Shown: positions 1-10,819, counted from the first letter of the stretch. The stretch: 64,000 nucleotides of DNA from an uncultured Desulfovibrio sp. (GCF_910584445.1 NZ_CAJUBO010000001.1:97603-161602), one strand, 5' to 3'. The notes: generated by a model not told the origin, from the letters alone. Program-made: numbers and translations.

Positions 1-24
1 TCGGATGCCAAGGAAAGGCTATGA
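1..24 (+). CDS. C-terminal end of an upstream gene, probably feoB (partial)
   Basis: Only the last seven codons are in the window (SDAKERL then TGA). The stop overlaps the ATG of the next gene in an ATGA arrangement, so the two are translationally coupled. The next gene encodes a FeoB-associated cysteine-rich protein, which usually follows feoB. The identity as FeoB, the ferrous iron permease, is therefore inferred from context alone. Confidence 0.45.
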   Translation, partial: SDAKERL

Positions 25-200
25 ACGTCCAACTGCTGCTGGTCATTCTTTGCGTGGCGGTGGCCGCGTTTTTCATCGGGCGTCGCTTTGTGCGCGCCCT
101 GCGAAGCCGCGGCTGCGTGGGCTGCGGCAAGACCAACTGCTGCGACCCGGCCGCGTGCCCGGAACAGAAAACGCCGGAGGAGCCGCGCCCCCGGCGGTAG
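21..200 (+). CDS. FeoB-associated Cys-rich membrane protein
   Basis: Small protein of 59 residues. It has one N-terminal membrane segment (about residues 3-19) followed by a basic stretch and a cysteine cluster, CVGCGKTNCC with a further Cys about six residues later. This is the hallmark of the short proteins encoded next to feoB in anaerobes, thought to assist ferrous iron uptake at the inner membrane. The gene overlaps the stop of the upstream reading frame by four bases. The exact molecular role of the family is not established. Confidence 0.8.
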   Translation: MNVQLLLVILCVAVAAFFIGRRFVRALRSRGCVGCGKTNCCDPAACPEQKTPEEPRPRR

Positions 201-250
201 CGCCGCAGACGACGGACCAGGGGCGGACCGTCGAGAAAACGTGTCCTGCT

Positions 251-556
251 CTAGTCCACCGCGTAGTCCAGCGCCTGACGCGAGGCGCAGACGGCCTTGA
301 CCCTGGCGGCAAATTCCAGATGCGTCGGATGCTCGGCATAGGCCCTGAGTCCGGCCATGTCGTCATGCGAGGACTGGAGCACCACCTGGGCCGCCACCGT
401 GCTGGTGGGTTGGATGCGGCACGAGACCTCCACCGAGCGCACCGTGGGCAGCCCGTGGAGCATGGCCGAGGCATCGACCAGGCGTTGCGCGTTTTCCGCG
501 GCGCTGCGGCCTTCGGCTTCTTCCTTGAGCGTCCACCAGACAATGTGCCGGATCAT
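251..556 (-). CDS. Dabb-domain (stress-responsive A/B barrel) protein
   Basis: A 101-residue protein that opens with MIRHIVWWTLKEEAEG, the typical first strand and helix of the Dabb ferredoxin-like fold. The end of the fold is also recognisable, with a pattern like HPTHLEF about 25 residues before the C-terminus. Dabb proteins form dimeric alpha/beta barrels, and most have no proven function. The gene lies 43 bases downstream of typA on the same strand and may be co-transcribed with it. The substrate, if any, is unknown. Confidence 0.75.
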   Translation of the reverse strand: MIRHIVWWTLKEEAEGRSAAENAQRLVDASAMLHGLPTVRSVEVSCRIQPTSTVAAQVVLQSSHDDMAGLRAYAEHPTHLEFAARVKAVCASRQALDYAVD

Positions 557-599
557 GGCATTCTCCTTGTGGGTGCCGCCGTGGCGGCGGTGCGGGGGT

Positions 600-2435
<1,836 letters not shown>

Positions 2436-2672
2436 GGGAAGTCCCGGAAAGAGGAAAAGGGAAGGCCCGCGCGCAGTGCCCGGCGCGGACAGTGTCGGGC
2501 CGCGTTTTTTCTAGCCGCGCCCTTGCCCGAAGTCAACAGCGGACGCCCCCGGCGTTGCGCCGGACGCGGCGGCCCGTCCCGCCCCCGGGGGTCCGCTTGC
2601 CTGTGGCTCCGCCATGCCGTATGGTCGGTCAACAACCACGGGCGCCCCGCGTCCGGAACAGTGAGGTCTGCC

Positions 2673-3755
2673 ATGTACCGCAATGCCAAGAATGTGGGCT
2701 ACTATATGATCGGCGACGGCGCCCTGGCCCAGCTTCAGGACATTCTCGCCCCGCGCCGCGAGGCCATGCCGGACTCCCCGGCGGTCTTCTTCCTCGACCA
2801 TTGCTTTGAGAACAGCAGCCTGCGCGAGCAGCTGCCCATCCAGGAATGGGACATGGTGGTCTTTGTGGACACCACCGAGGAACCCACCACCGACAGCGTG
2901 GACGGCTATACGGCCGACGTGAAGGCCTTCCTCCGCGGCCGCACGCCCTGCGCCCTGCTGGCCTTCGGCGGCGGTTCCACGCTGGACACCTGCAAATGCG
3001 TGGGCAACCTGCTCACCAACCCGGGCGTGGCGGCGGACTACCAGGGCTGGGAACTGGTGAAGCATCCCGCCCCGTACAAGGTGGCCGTGCCCACGCTTTC
3101 AGGGACAGGCTCCGAGACCTCGCGCACGGGCATCATCTGCAACGAGGCGAAGAATCTCAAGCTGGGCATGAACAGCGACTACACCATGTTCGATCAGGTG
3201 CTGCTCGACCCGCGCCTCACGGCCACCGTGCCGCGCAACCAGTATTTCTACACCGGCATCGACACCTTCATGCACTGCTTCGAGAGCCTGGACGGCGCCT
3301 ACCGCAACACCGTCGTGGACGCGCTCTCGGAAAAGGCCATCGACCTCTGCAAGCGCGTGTTCCTCGACGATGACATGATGAGCGACCACAACCGCGAGCT
3401 GCTCATGATCGCCTCCTTCATGGGCGGCATGGCCGCGGGTTTCGTGGGCGTGGTGCATCCGCTCTCGGCCGGCCTGAGCATGGTCCTGCACATGCACCAC
3501 GGCATCGCCAACTGCTATGCGCTCTCGGTGCTGGAAGACATCTATCCCGGGCCGTACAAGATTTTCCGGGAGATGATGGAGAGGCAGAAGATCGACCTGC
3601 CCGCCGGCATCTGCAAAAACCTCACGGACGCCCAGTACGATGCGCTCTATGAGGCGAGCATCGTCCATGAAAAGCCGCTCATCAACAAGCTTGGGCCAAA
3701 GTACCGCGAGATCCTGACCAGGGAAAACGTCATCGACCGTTTCAAGCGCATGTAG
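2673..3755 (+). CDS. Iron-containing alcohol dehydrogenase, KdnB-like sugar oxidase
   Basis: A 360-residue group III (iron) alcohol dehydrogenase. The nucleotide-binding GGGS is at residues 99-102, followed by PTLSGTGSETSR near 140. Likely metal ligands are D197, H201, H262 and H276. From memory of family members, the sequence as a whole (for example ADYQGWELVK, GMNSDYTMFDQ and NQYFYTGIDTFMHC) resembles KdnB, the Shewanella enzyme that oxidises C8 of Kdo before amination, more than propanediol dehydrogenases. It is the first gene of a module with a DegT aminotransferase and cytidylyltransferases, consistent with making a keto-sugar for amination. The substrate is inferred. Confidence 0.75.
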   Translation: MYRNAKNVGYYMIGDGALAQLQDILAPRREAMPDSPAVFFLDHCFENSSLREQLPIQEWDMVVFVDTTEEPTTDSVDGYTADVKAFLRGRTPCALLAFGGGSTLDTCKCVGNLLTNPGVAADYQGWELVKHPAPYKVAVPTLSGTGSETSRTGIICNEAKNLKLGMNSDYTMFDQVLLDPRLTATVPRNQYFYTGIDTFMHCFESLDGAYRNTVVDALSEKAIDLCKRVFLDDDMMSDHNRELLMIASFMGGMAAGFVGVVHPLSAGLSMVLHMHHGIANCYALSVLEDIYPGPYKIFREMMERQKIDLPAGICKNLTDAQYDALYEASIVHEKPLINKLGPKYREILTRENVIDRFKRM

Positions 3756-3826
3756 GGGTTCTCCCGGGGACGTTCCGCGGTCGGCATCCTTTGGCCGCCG
3801 GAACGCGCGACAGGGACGGAAGAACC

Positions 3827-4843
3827 ATGCCCACCCTCATGCTTCTCGGCAACTGCGTGGCCCAGCGGCTGGAACGGCTCGTGGAGGCGTGCGCCACGGG
3901 GGAGGGGAGCGCCGGGCACGGATGGCGCGTGCTCCGGGCCACGCCGGTATATCAGCTGAGCACGGGACCGTCCCCGGACGAAGCCCTGGCCGCTCTGGCG
4001 GCGCAGGCCCGGGGCTGCGACCTTGTCTTCAGCCAGCCGCTCTTCCATTACGGCCCGTGCAATACGGAAGAACTGCGCGCGCGGCTGGGGGACAGGCTGC
4101 GGCTCTTTGCCGCGCCCAATTTCGAGGCCTATTTTCCCGACGTGCTGGAGGTCGCGCCGCGCGAACCGGCGCGCTTTGCGCCGCCCCTTGACTGGCACAG
4201 CCGCATCTTCGTCCAGTGCCGGGCGGCCGGCCTCCCCCCCGAAGAGTCCGGCGCCATCTACCTGACGCATCCGTGCTTCCGGGAAAAGGCCGTGGCCGCC
4301 GCTCTGGAACGGACATGGCGCACCTATGAGCGCCGCGAGCAGGGGCTGGATATAGGCACCCTGGCCGTGGCGCGGCGCTGGTACCGGCGCGAGCCTCTCT
4401 TCCACACCTGGAACCACCCCGCGGAGCGGCTCCTGGCCGTTCTTCTTGACGGCATCCTGGCGGAACTCGGCATGGCCGCGGATGCCCGCGGGGCATGTTT
4501 GCGCCGCGTGGGCTGGAACGGCGGCCCCCTTGACGCCGGGGACGAAGCGGGCGAGAGGAAGGAAGGCGGCGCGCCCTGCTCCGCCGTCCCCGCCACGGCC
4601 GGGAACGGAACGGACGATGACGGCGCCGTGCCGCCGTGGAGCTTCGGCTTCAACAGCTGGCCCATCATCACGCGGCACCACCGCCTGTTCGGCTTTCCGG
4701 GGCGGGAGTGGTTCCGCGTGGCCGGGACGCGGGTGGACCTCTCCACCATGGCCCTGGCCTGGTACACCTGGTATGACCTGCATCCGCGCACCTTTGCGGC
4801 GGCGGTGGACGCCGTGCGCGCCCGGCCGGAACCGGGACGGTGA
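3827..4843 (+). CDS. WcbI-family polysaccharide biosynthesis protein (putative acetyltransferase)
   Basis: A 338-residue protein beginning MPTLMLLGNCVAQRLERL. The GNC motif at the N-terminus and the later QPLFHYGP and FEAYFPD segments match the WcbI-type family found in capsule clusters, which has an unusual fold and is proposed to be an acyltransferase. The ATG at 3827 follows a purine-rich stretch and is preferred over an in-frame ATG 36 bases upstream. It lies 71 bases after the KdnB-like gene and 40 before the aminotransferase gene, so one operon is likely. The region around residues 245-265 is low in complexity. Confidence 0.6.
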   Translation: MPTLMLLGNCVAQRLERLVEACATGEGSAGHGWRVLRATPVYQLSTGPSPDEALAALAAQARGCDLVFSQPLFHYGPCNTEELRARLGDRLRLFAAPNFEAYFPDVLEVAPREPARFAPPLDWHSRIFVQCRAAGLPPEESGAIYLTHPCFREKAVAAALERTWRTYERREQGLDIGTLAVARRWYRREPLFHTWNHPAERLLAVLLDGILAELGMAADARGACLRRVGWNGGPLDAGDEAGERKEGGAPCSAVPATAGNGTDDDGAVPPWSFGFNSWPIITRHHRLFGFPGREWFRVAGTRVDLSTMALAWYTWYDLHPRTFAAAVDAVRARPEPGR

Positions 4844-4883
4844 GCGCCCCGGCCGCACGCGCGCCGAAAACGGAGAATTTTTC

Positions 4884-6071
4884 ATGGAGATGAAAATCAA
4901 TTTCAGCGGCCGCGCCATCCGCTACACGGAAGACGAGATCGCGGCCGTGGTCGAGGCCATGCGCACCGCCGACCCGCTCACGCAGGGGCGCTACATGCGC
5001 GAGTTTGAAAGCGCCTTTGCCCGCTACCAGGGGGTCGCCCCGGGTTCCTGCTTCACCACCATGAACGGCTGCGCGGCCCTGGAAATGTCCGCCCAGCTCT
5101 GCCGTTTCAAGCCGGGCGACGAGCTGGTCATCCCCTCGCACACCTTCACGGCCTCGGCCTATCCCTATCTCAAGAAGGGCGCCGTCCCTGTCTGGGCGGA
5201 TATCGATCCGCTCACCCGGGTGGTCACGGCCGAAAGCATCGAAAAGGCGCTCACCCCGCGCACCCGGGCCGTGGTGGTGGTGCACCTCTACGGCTATGTG
5301 GCGGACATGCCGGAGATCGCGGCCCTCTGCCGGGAACGCGGCATCCTCTGCATCGAGGACGCGGCCCAGGCCATCGGCGCGGAAGTGGCGGGGCGCAAGG
5401 CCGGGAGTTTTGGCGACATGGCTGTTTTCTCCTTCCATTCGCACAAGAACCTCACCACCCTGGGCGAGGGCGGCATGCTCTATGTGGCGGACCCGCAAGC
5501 GGCGGCGATCATCCCGGCCCTGCGCCACAACGGGCACTGCGCCTACCCCTTTGAGCGGCCCGACTACTGGAAACCGGCCATGGGCAATGTGGACATCCCC
5601 CGGCTGGGCGATGACCTGCTCATGCCCTCCAACTATTGCCTGGGCGAGGTGGAATGCGCCCTAGGGCTCAAGCTGCTGGAACGCATCGACACCATCAACG
5701 ACGAAAAACGCGCCCGCGCCCTGCGCTTCATCGACGGCCTGGCCGATTTCCCGCAGCTCCAGTTCCACCGCGTGGAAAGCAGGCGTCACAACTATCACCT
5801 GCTCGTCGCGCGCATGACCACGGGCACCGGGGCGCGCGACCGCTTCATCCGCGCCATGCACGACGAGAAGGGCATCAAGTGCGTGGTCCAGTATATCCCG
5901 CTGGACCGCTACGACTTCTACCGCCGCCTGGGCTTCGGCACGGCCCGCTGCCCCGAGGCGGACGCCTTTTTCGACACCATGGTCTCCTTCCCGTTCCAGC
6001 ACTGGATGAGCGACGCGGAGCTTGACTACATGCTCGCCTCGGCCCGGGACGTGCTCGCGGGCATGGACTGA
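4884..6071 (+). CDS. DegT/DnrJ/EryC1 family sugar aminotransferase
   Basis: A 395-residue PLP-dependent aminotransferase of the sugar type. The PLP lysine is K188 in FSFHSHKNLTTLGEGG, and EDAAQAIGA at about 158-166 carries the Asp that contacts the pyridine nitrogen. The fold is complete to the C-terminus, which ends in the usual short helix. The start chosen (MEMKINFSG) follows GGAG eight bases upstream. Next to a KdnB-like oxidase, it probably transaminates the aldehyde or ketone that enzyme makes, by analogy with KdnA. The acceptor sugar is not shown by sequence. Confidence 0.88.
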   Translation: MEMKINFSGRAIRYTEDEIAAVVEAMRTADPLTQGRYMREFESAFARYQGVAPGSCFTTMNGCAALEMSAQLCRFKPGDELVIPSHTFTASAYPYLKKGAVPVWADIDPLTRVVTAESIEKALTPRTRAVVVVHLYGYVADMPEIAALCRERGILCIEDAAQAIGAEVAGRKAGSFGDMAVFSFHSHKNLTTLGEGGMLYVADPQAAAIIPALRHNGHCAYPFERPDYWKPAMGNVDIPRLGDDLLMPSNYCLGEVECALGLKLLERIDTINDEKRARALRFIDGLADFPQLQFHRVESRRHNYHLLVARMTTGTGARDRFIRAMHDEKGIKCVVQYIPLDRYDFYRRLGFGTARCPEADAFFDTMVSFPFQHWMSDAELDYMLASARDVLAGMD

Positions 6072-6096
6072 ACCGGCCGCGTCCGGCGTGAACGGC

Positions 6097-7743
6097 ATGA
6101 AAGAACGCTGCATCGTCATCCCGGCCATCAAGAAGAACGCGGTCATCCCCGACCAGCTCGTCAAGCGGCTGGCGGGCGTCACGCTCATGGAACGCGCCCT
6201 GAACACGGCCCGGGCCTGCGCGCCCGGCGAGGACATCGTGGTCCTCACCGACAGCCAGGAGATCTCGCTCATCTGCGAACGCGCGGGCGTGCGCCACTCC
6301 TGGAATCGGGACCTGCGCTTCACCAGCCTTGACATCGTGGGCGAAATGCGCGGGCTGCTGGAAAACCTCAGCCGGGACTACGAGCATTGCCTCATCCTGC
6401 GCGCCTCCTGCCCGCTCCTCACCTGGGTGGACATGGAGGACGCCTGGCGGCGCTACCGCGAGAGCGGGGCGGACAGCCTGGTGACGGTCCGCAGCGTGCG
6501 CCAGCGCATCTGGCGCGCGCAGGGCGACAGCATGGAGAGCCTGCTGGAGGGCGCGGGCGGCGATGACGGCGAACGCAGCTACCTGGTGGAGAGCCGCGCG
6601 CTCATCATCCTGCGCCTTGCGCTCCTGCGCGGGGACGCGACGGCCGCGGGCGGCCGCGGGCCGTGGCGCGTCATCCCCTACTTTCTCGACGAGCGGGCCA
6701 TCGAGATCCAGAACTATCAGGACTGGTGGATCTGCGAGCGCCTGCTGGAGCGGCGGCATGTGGTCTTTGTGGTGGCGGGCTATCCGGCCATCGGCATGGG
6801 CCATATCTTCCGCGCCCTCATGCTGGCCCACGAGATCACGAGCCACAAGATCACCTTCGTCTGCACGCGCGAGAGCGAGCTGGCCGTGGAAAGCGTGGCC
6901 CGCAAGGACTACCGGGTGGTGCGCCAGGGCGACGGGGAACTGGCCGACACGGTGCTGGCCCTGCGCCCGGATCTGGTGGTCAACGACATTCTGGATACCG
7001 GCGCGGCCTACATGGAGCGCCTGCGCGCGGGCGGCGTCCGCTGCGTGAACTTTGAGGACGAGGGACCCGGCGCGCCCCTGGCCGATCTGGTCATCAACGC
7101 CCTCTACGAGCGCGGCGCCTCCACGGAACGCCTGCGCTGCGGGCCGGACTATTTCTGCCTGCGCGACGAATTCCTCAACGCGCGGCGCAACCCGCTCCGC
7201 CCCCAGACGCGCACCGTGCTCGTCACCTTCGGCGGCACGGACCACAGCGACGCCACGCGCCGCGTCCTGGACATCATCGAACCCATCTGCCGCGCCTTCG
7301 GCATTGCCATCCGCGTGGTGGCCGGGCCAGGCTACGCGCACAAGGAGAGCACCGAGGCCCGCGTGCGCGAGCTGGGCAATCCGCTGCTGGAATTCACCTG
7401 GGCCACCAATGTCATGAGCCGGATGATGGAGGGCGCGGACCTCGCCATCTGCTCCGCCGGGCGCACGGTCTACGAGCTGGCCCACATGCGCGTTCCGGGC
7501 ATGGTGCTTGCCCACCACGAGCGCGAGGCCCGGCATGCCTTTGCCCGGCCGCGCAACGGCTTTGCCTTTGTGGGCATTCTGGACCGGGTGGACGACACGC
7601 GCATCCGCAATGTGTTTCTGGCCCTGCTCAAGCAGGAGCGGCGCGCCCGCTACTGGGAGCGGCAGGACCGCCTGGACTTCACGGCCAACAAGGCCCGCGT
7701 GGTGGGGCTGATGCAGGACCTGCTGGAAAAGGAGGACGCATGA
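6097..7743 (+). CDS. Fusion of a CMP-sugar cytidylyltransferase-like domain and an SpsG/PseG-like domain
   Basis: A 548-residue two-domain protein. Residues 1 to about 225 resemble NeuA-type cytidylyltransferases, with a diverged N-terminal nucleotide loop PAIKKNAVIPDQL and ILRASCPLL. Residues from about 230 match the SpsG/PseG glycosyltransferase-like fold: GHIFRALMLA, LVTFGGTDHSDA and ICSAGRTVYELAHMRVPGMV. PseG removes UDP from a sugar nucleotide; SpsG acts in spore-coat glycan synthesis. Fusing both halves suggests that release and CMP activation of a sugar are coupled. A GTG nine bases upstream is an alternative start. It overlaps the next gene by four bases. Confidence 0.75.
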   Translation: MKERCIVIPAIKKNAVIPDQLVKRLAGVTLMERALNTARACAPGEDIVVLTDSQEISLICERAGVRHSWNRDLRFTSLDIVGEMRGLLENLSRDYEHCLILRASCPLLTWVDMEDAWRRYRESGADSLVTVRSVRQRIWRAQGDSMESLLEGAGGDDGERSYLVESRALIILRLALLRGDATAAGGRGPWRVIPYFLDERAIEIQNYQDWWICERLLERRHVVFVVAGYPAIGMGHIFRALMLAHEITSHKITFVCTRESELAVESVARKDYRVVRQGDGELADTVLALRPDLVVNDILDTGAAYMERLRAGGVRCVNFEDEGPGAPLADLVINALYERGASTERLRCGPDYFCLRDEFLNARRNPLRPQTRTVLVTFGGTDHSDATRRVLDIIEPICRAFGIAIRVVAGPGYAHKESTEARVRELGNPLLEFTWATNVMSRMMEGADLAICSAGRTVYELAHMRVPGMVLAHHEREARHAFARPRNGFAFVGILDRVDDTRIRNVFLALLKQERRARYWERQDRLDFTANKARVVGLMQDLLEKEDA

Positions 7744-8471
7744 GCGCTTCGGCAACCGGAACGGGCCGCGCCGGCGGCAAGGTGGTGGCTATCGTCCAGG
7801 CCCGGCTCGGCTCCAGTCGTCTGCCTCTCAAGTCGTTGCTTTCGCTGCGCGGCATGCCCATCATCGACTGGGTGACCCGGCGCCTTTCCCGGGCGCGGCG
7901 CCTGGACGGCATCCTTGTGGCTGTGCCTGATACGGAACTGGACAGGGTCCTGCTCGAGCATCTGGAGCGCCGGGGCGTGCCGGCCATGGCCGGTCCCGAG
8001 CAGGACGTGCTGCGCCGTTTCAGCCTGGCCGCCAGGGCTGCGGACGCGGGGCTTGTGGTGCGCGTCTGCGCCGACAATCCGTGCATCTGGGGCGAGGCCG
8101 TGGACCGGCTGGTGGACTTCTACCGCAACGGCGCCTGCGATTACGCCTACAACCATGTGCCGCGCAACAACCTCTGGCCCGACGGACTCGGCGCCGAGAT
8201 CCTCTCGCGCGAGCTGCTCGAGGAGCTGGACGACCGGGCGCGGCTGCCCGCCCAGCGCGAGCACTGCCTCAACCATATCTGGGACAATGCCGCCCGCTAC
8301 CGCATCGCCACCTTCGACCCCGAGGAGCCATGGCTGCGCCGCCCGGAACTCAGGCTGGACGTGGACAGCCCCGATGACTTCCGGCGCCTGGCCCTGCTGC
8401 CCCTTGCGCCGGACATGGACGCCCGCGCCCTGGTGGATGCCTGCGACGGCGCGGCGCGCCGCGACGCCTGA
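7740..8471 (+). CDS. SpsF-like cytidylyltransferase
   Basis: A 243-residue protein. VVAIVQARLGSSRLP near residue 15 is the nucleotide-binding signature of the SpsF/KdsB/NeuA cytidylyltransferase superfamily. It is followed by VRVCADNPCIWG (metal-binding Asp) and LDVDSPDDFRR near the C-terminus, all typical of SpsF. It probably transfers CMP to a sugar. It starts inside the stop of the upstream fusion gene, so it is co-translated. This is the last gene of the module, and a strong hairpin follows. Confidence 0.8.
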   Translation: MSASATGTGRAGGKVVAIVQARLGSSRLPLKSLLSLRGMPIIDWVTRRLSRARRLDGILVAVPDTELDRVLLEHLERRGVPAMAGPEQDVLRRFSLAARAADAGLVVRVCADNPCIWGEAVDRLVDFYRNGACDYAYNHVPRNNLWPDGLGAEILSRELLEELDDRARLPAQREHCLNHIWDNAARYRIATFDPEEPWLRRPELRLDVDSPDDFRRLALLPLAPDMDARALVDACDGAARRDA

Positions 8472-8524
8472 GTCCGTTTTTCCGCAATTCCGCAGCGCAA
8501 CGCGGCAACACGCCCGCAAGCGAA

Positions 8525-8556
8525 CGCCCCGTCCCCGGAACAGCGGGGACGGGGCG
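8525..8556. terminator. Strong GC hairpin after the sugar module
   Basis: Perfect 13-bp stem (8525-8537 with 8544-8556) around a 6-base loop. There is no T run on the plus side. It lies between two convergent genes and could stop transcription from both. Confidence 0.6.
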
Positions 8557-8586
8557 CAGCCATGTCTGGAAGCGGAAAAAACAGCC

Positions 8587-9744
8587 TCAGCGCAGGCCCT
8601 CGGCCTTGAGATATTCCACCACATCACCGGGGAAGTCCGAGAACAGGCCGTCCAGCCGGATCTCCTTGAAGGCCGCGTCCAGGGCCTGGCGCGAATCCTT
8701 GAATCCCTTGAAGGGCGCGTCGCGCCGGTGCGTCCAGGAATGCACCTTCATGCCGTTTTTGCGCGCAAGATCGGCCAGCCCGCTGACGGTGTAGCCCTTG
8801 CCGTCGGCCGAGGGCACCGCCAGGTGCGAGAACCAGGGCGCGTAGATGGTGGCATATTTGGAAACTTCGGCGACGCCCGAGGGCGTGAGCAGCCATTCGT
8901 GCACGGCCTTGTCGTCCGTGAGGTGCTGGCCGCCCCGGAGCACGAGCATGGCGAGTTCGCCCTTCCAGCCCTTTTCACGCGCGGCCTTGACCGCGTCATA
9001 ATCGAAGATCTGGAGGATGGATTTGGCCTCCGGGCTGTTGTAGCCGTAGCGGTCCAGCATTGCGATGACCGCGCCCGTGATGTCCTTGCCCTCGCGGGCG
9101 TAGAACGCGGGTTCCTTCACTTCCACATAGACGCCCACATTGCCGCCCGTGGACTTGTTCAGGCCCTGGATGAGCCGAAGCTCCTCCTCAAGCGTGGGGA
9201 TCTGGAAGCCGATGCCGGAATCGCCGGGGAAGCGGCCCGCAAAGACCGGCGTGCCCGTTTTGGGGTTGAAGCGTTCCGTGACCGTGAGGCTGCGCAATTC
9301 CGGGAAGGTGAAGTCCACCGCGTAGAAGCTGCCGTCCTCGCGGGCGCGTTCCGGAAATTTTTTCGCCACATCCGTGGTGGTGTCGAGCACCGGATCGTGC
9401 ATGATCATGAGCACGTCGTCCTTGCTCATGATGACGTCCTGCTCGATATAGTCCGGGCCAAGGGCATAGGCCATGGCCTTGGCCGGCAGGGTGTGCTCCG
9501 GCAGGAAGCCGCTGGCGCCCCGGTGCGCGGCCACAGCCGGGCGCCAGGCGGGTTTTTTCGCGTTCTGGTCCGCCGCCCCGATGGCGGCCTGGATCTTGAC
9601 GAGGTCGGGCGCGGCCCTGTCGCCCGCATCCGCCGGGGCGTTCCCGCCGTCCGCCGCAAGGGCGGGGCAGCAGAAAAGGCCAAGGCAAAGCAGCGACTGG
9701 AAGCAGATCCGCCGCGCCAGCGGCAACACTCGTGGCATGGGCAT
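8587..9744 (-). CDS. Periplasmic glycerophosphodiester phosphodiesterase (GlpQ-like)
   Basis: A 385-residue protein with a signal peptide: basic start, hydrophobic core LLCLGLFCC, cleavage near ALA-AD. The GDPD domain begins at AHRGASGFLPEHTLPA with the catalytic His-Arg and Glu. EQDVIMSKDDVLMIMHDP carries the metal-binding Glu/Asp and second His. Later segments such as VEVKEPAFY and SWTHRRDAP also fit GlpQ. It hydrolyses glycerophosphodiesters to glycerol-3-phosphate and an alcohol in the periplasm. A Met two codons downstream is an alternative start. It is convergent with the sugar module. Confidence 0.92.
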   Translation of the reverse strand: MPMPRVLPLARRICFQSLLCLGLFCCPALAADGGNAPADAGDRAAPDLVKIQAAIGAADQNAKKPAWRPAVAAHRGASGFLPEHTLPAKAMAYALGPDYIEQDVIMSKDDVLMIMHDPVLDTTTDVAKKFPERAREDGSFYAVDFTFPELRSLTVTERFNPKTGTPVFAGRFPGDSGIGFQIPTLEEELRLIQGLNKSTGGNVGVYVEVKEPAFYAREGKDITGAVIAMLDRYGYNSPEAKSILQIFDYDAVKAAREKGWKGELAMLVLRGGQHLTDDKAVHEWLLTPSGVAEVSKYATIYAPWFSHLAVPSADGKGYTVSGLADLARKNGMKVHSWTHRRDAPFKGFKDSRQALDAAFKEIRLDGLFSDFPGDVVEYLKAEGLR

Positions 9745-9913
9745 GGAACACCTCCCGCAGGGGTTGAAGGAAAGGGACGTGACGCGCGGCGTCCGTCATG
9801 CTGACTCGCGCTTTCAGCATAGGCGAAAGACAGGGAGCGGGGCAATGCTTTTCTGGCACGGCCGCGGTGCGTCGGGGGCGTTGCGCCCGGAACGGCGCCC
9901 CCCGCGGGCTGCC

Positions 9914-10819
9914 TCAGGCCGTTGCGTCCGCGCCGGCGGAGGCGCCCCGGTCGCGCCTGCGCGAACCGAGCATGACCAGCAGGACGGCGCCCGCAATGAG
10001 CGCCACGCCACCGGCCAGCGGCGCGGTGAACGGCTCGCCGAAAACGAGGACGCCCACACTTACGGCCGTGAGCGGCTCCATGACGCCCAGCACCGACGTC
10101 AGGGTGGAGCCGATGCGCTTGATGGCGAGAATGAGCGTGAGATTGGAAAATACCGCCGTCACCAGCGCGAGCAGGACGGCCGAGGCCGCCTCCGGCACGG
10201 TGCCGATCCACTGGAGCGAGCCTCGCGCGAGGCCGTCGCCCACGGAAATGGCGGCGCCGAAGGCCATGACGTAGAACGTCATGACCAGGCCGCTGATATT
10301 GGGGATGCGCGCGATCTGGATGCCGATCATGTAGCATCCGTTGGTAAGGCCCGCCAGCAGGGCAAGACAGACGCCCGTGACGCTCACGGCGGCGGCGCCT
10401 GTCTGCGGACCCCCGGCGCTGAGCAGCCCCACCCCCGCGGCGGCGAGGACCACGGCCACCCCGATGCGCCAGTAAAAGCGCTCGTGGAACACCACGATCA
10501 TGATCAGCATGACCATGACGGGATAGAGGAACTGGATGGTGGCCGCGATGCCGCTGGGCAGGTGGCCGAAGGATTCGAAGAAAAAGAGCACGGCCAGCAT
10601 GTAGCAGACGCTCAGGCCGGCGAGCTTGCACACGTCGATGCCGCGCAGGGCGAAGCGTTCGCCCCTGAGGCGCAGCAGGCACCAGAGCGCGAGCGCCGCG
10701 ATGGTGAAACGGTAGGCCAGCGCTGTCTGCACGGAAATGCCGGCGCGCAGCAGCGGCAGGGAAAACAGCGGGATAAGCCCGAAAGCGGCCGAAGAGAGCA
10801 GCCCGTAGATAATGCCCAT
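9914..10819 (-). CDS. EamA/DMT-family transporter
   Basis: A 301-residue integral membrane protein with ten hydrophobic segments in two five-helix EamA repeats. The first repeat contains FFFESFGHLPSGIAATIQFLYPV and the second IKRIGSTLTSVLGVMEPLTA, the paired signature regions of the family. Such proteins are metabolite or drug exporters, and the substrate cannot be read from sequence. The start at 10819 is preceded by GGAGGTCAG, a good ribosome-binding site. An in-frame ATG 90 bases upstream would add a non-hydrophobic extension and is disfavoured. Confidence 0.9.
   Translation of the reverse strand: MGIIYGLLSSAAFGLIPLFSLPLLRAGISVQTALAYRFTIAALALWCLLRLRGERFALRGIDVCKLAGLSVCYMLAVLFFFESFGHLPSGIAATIQFLYPVMVMLIMIVVFHERFYWRIGVAVVLAAAGVGLLSAGGPQTGAAAVSVTGVCLALLAGLTNGCYMIGIQIARIPNISGLVMTFYVMAFGAAISVGDGLARGSLQWIGTVPEAASAVLLALVTAVFSNLTLILAIKRIGSTLTSVLGVMEPLTAVSVGVLVFGEPFTAPLAGGVALIAGAVLLVMLGSRRRDRGASAGADATA

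Noticed and set aside
2673..3755. Annotation of the iron alcohol dehydrogenase as 1,3-propanediol or butanol dehydrogenase.
   Set aside because: Although a common automatic label, the sequence resembles KdnB more closely and the neighbours are sugar genes, so a fermentative role is less likely.
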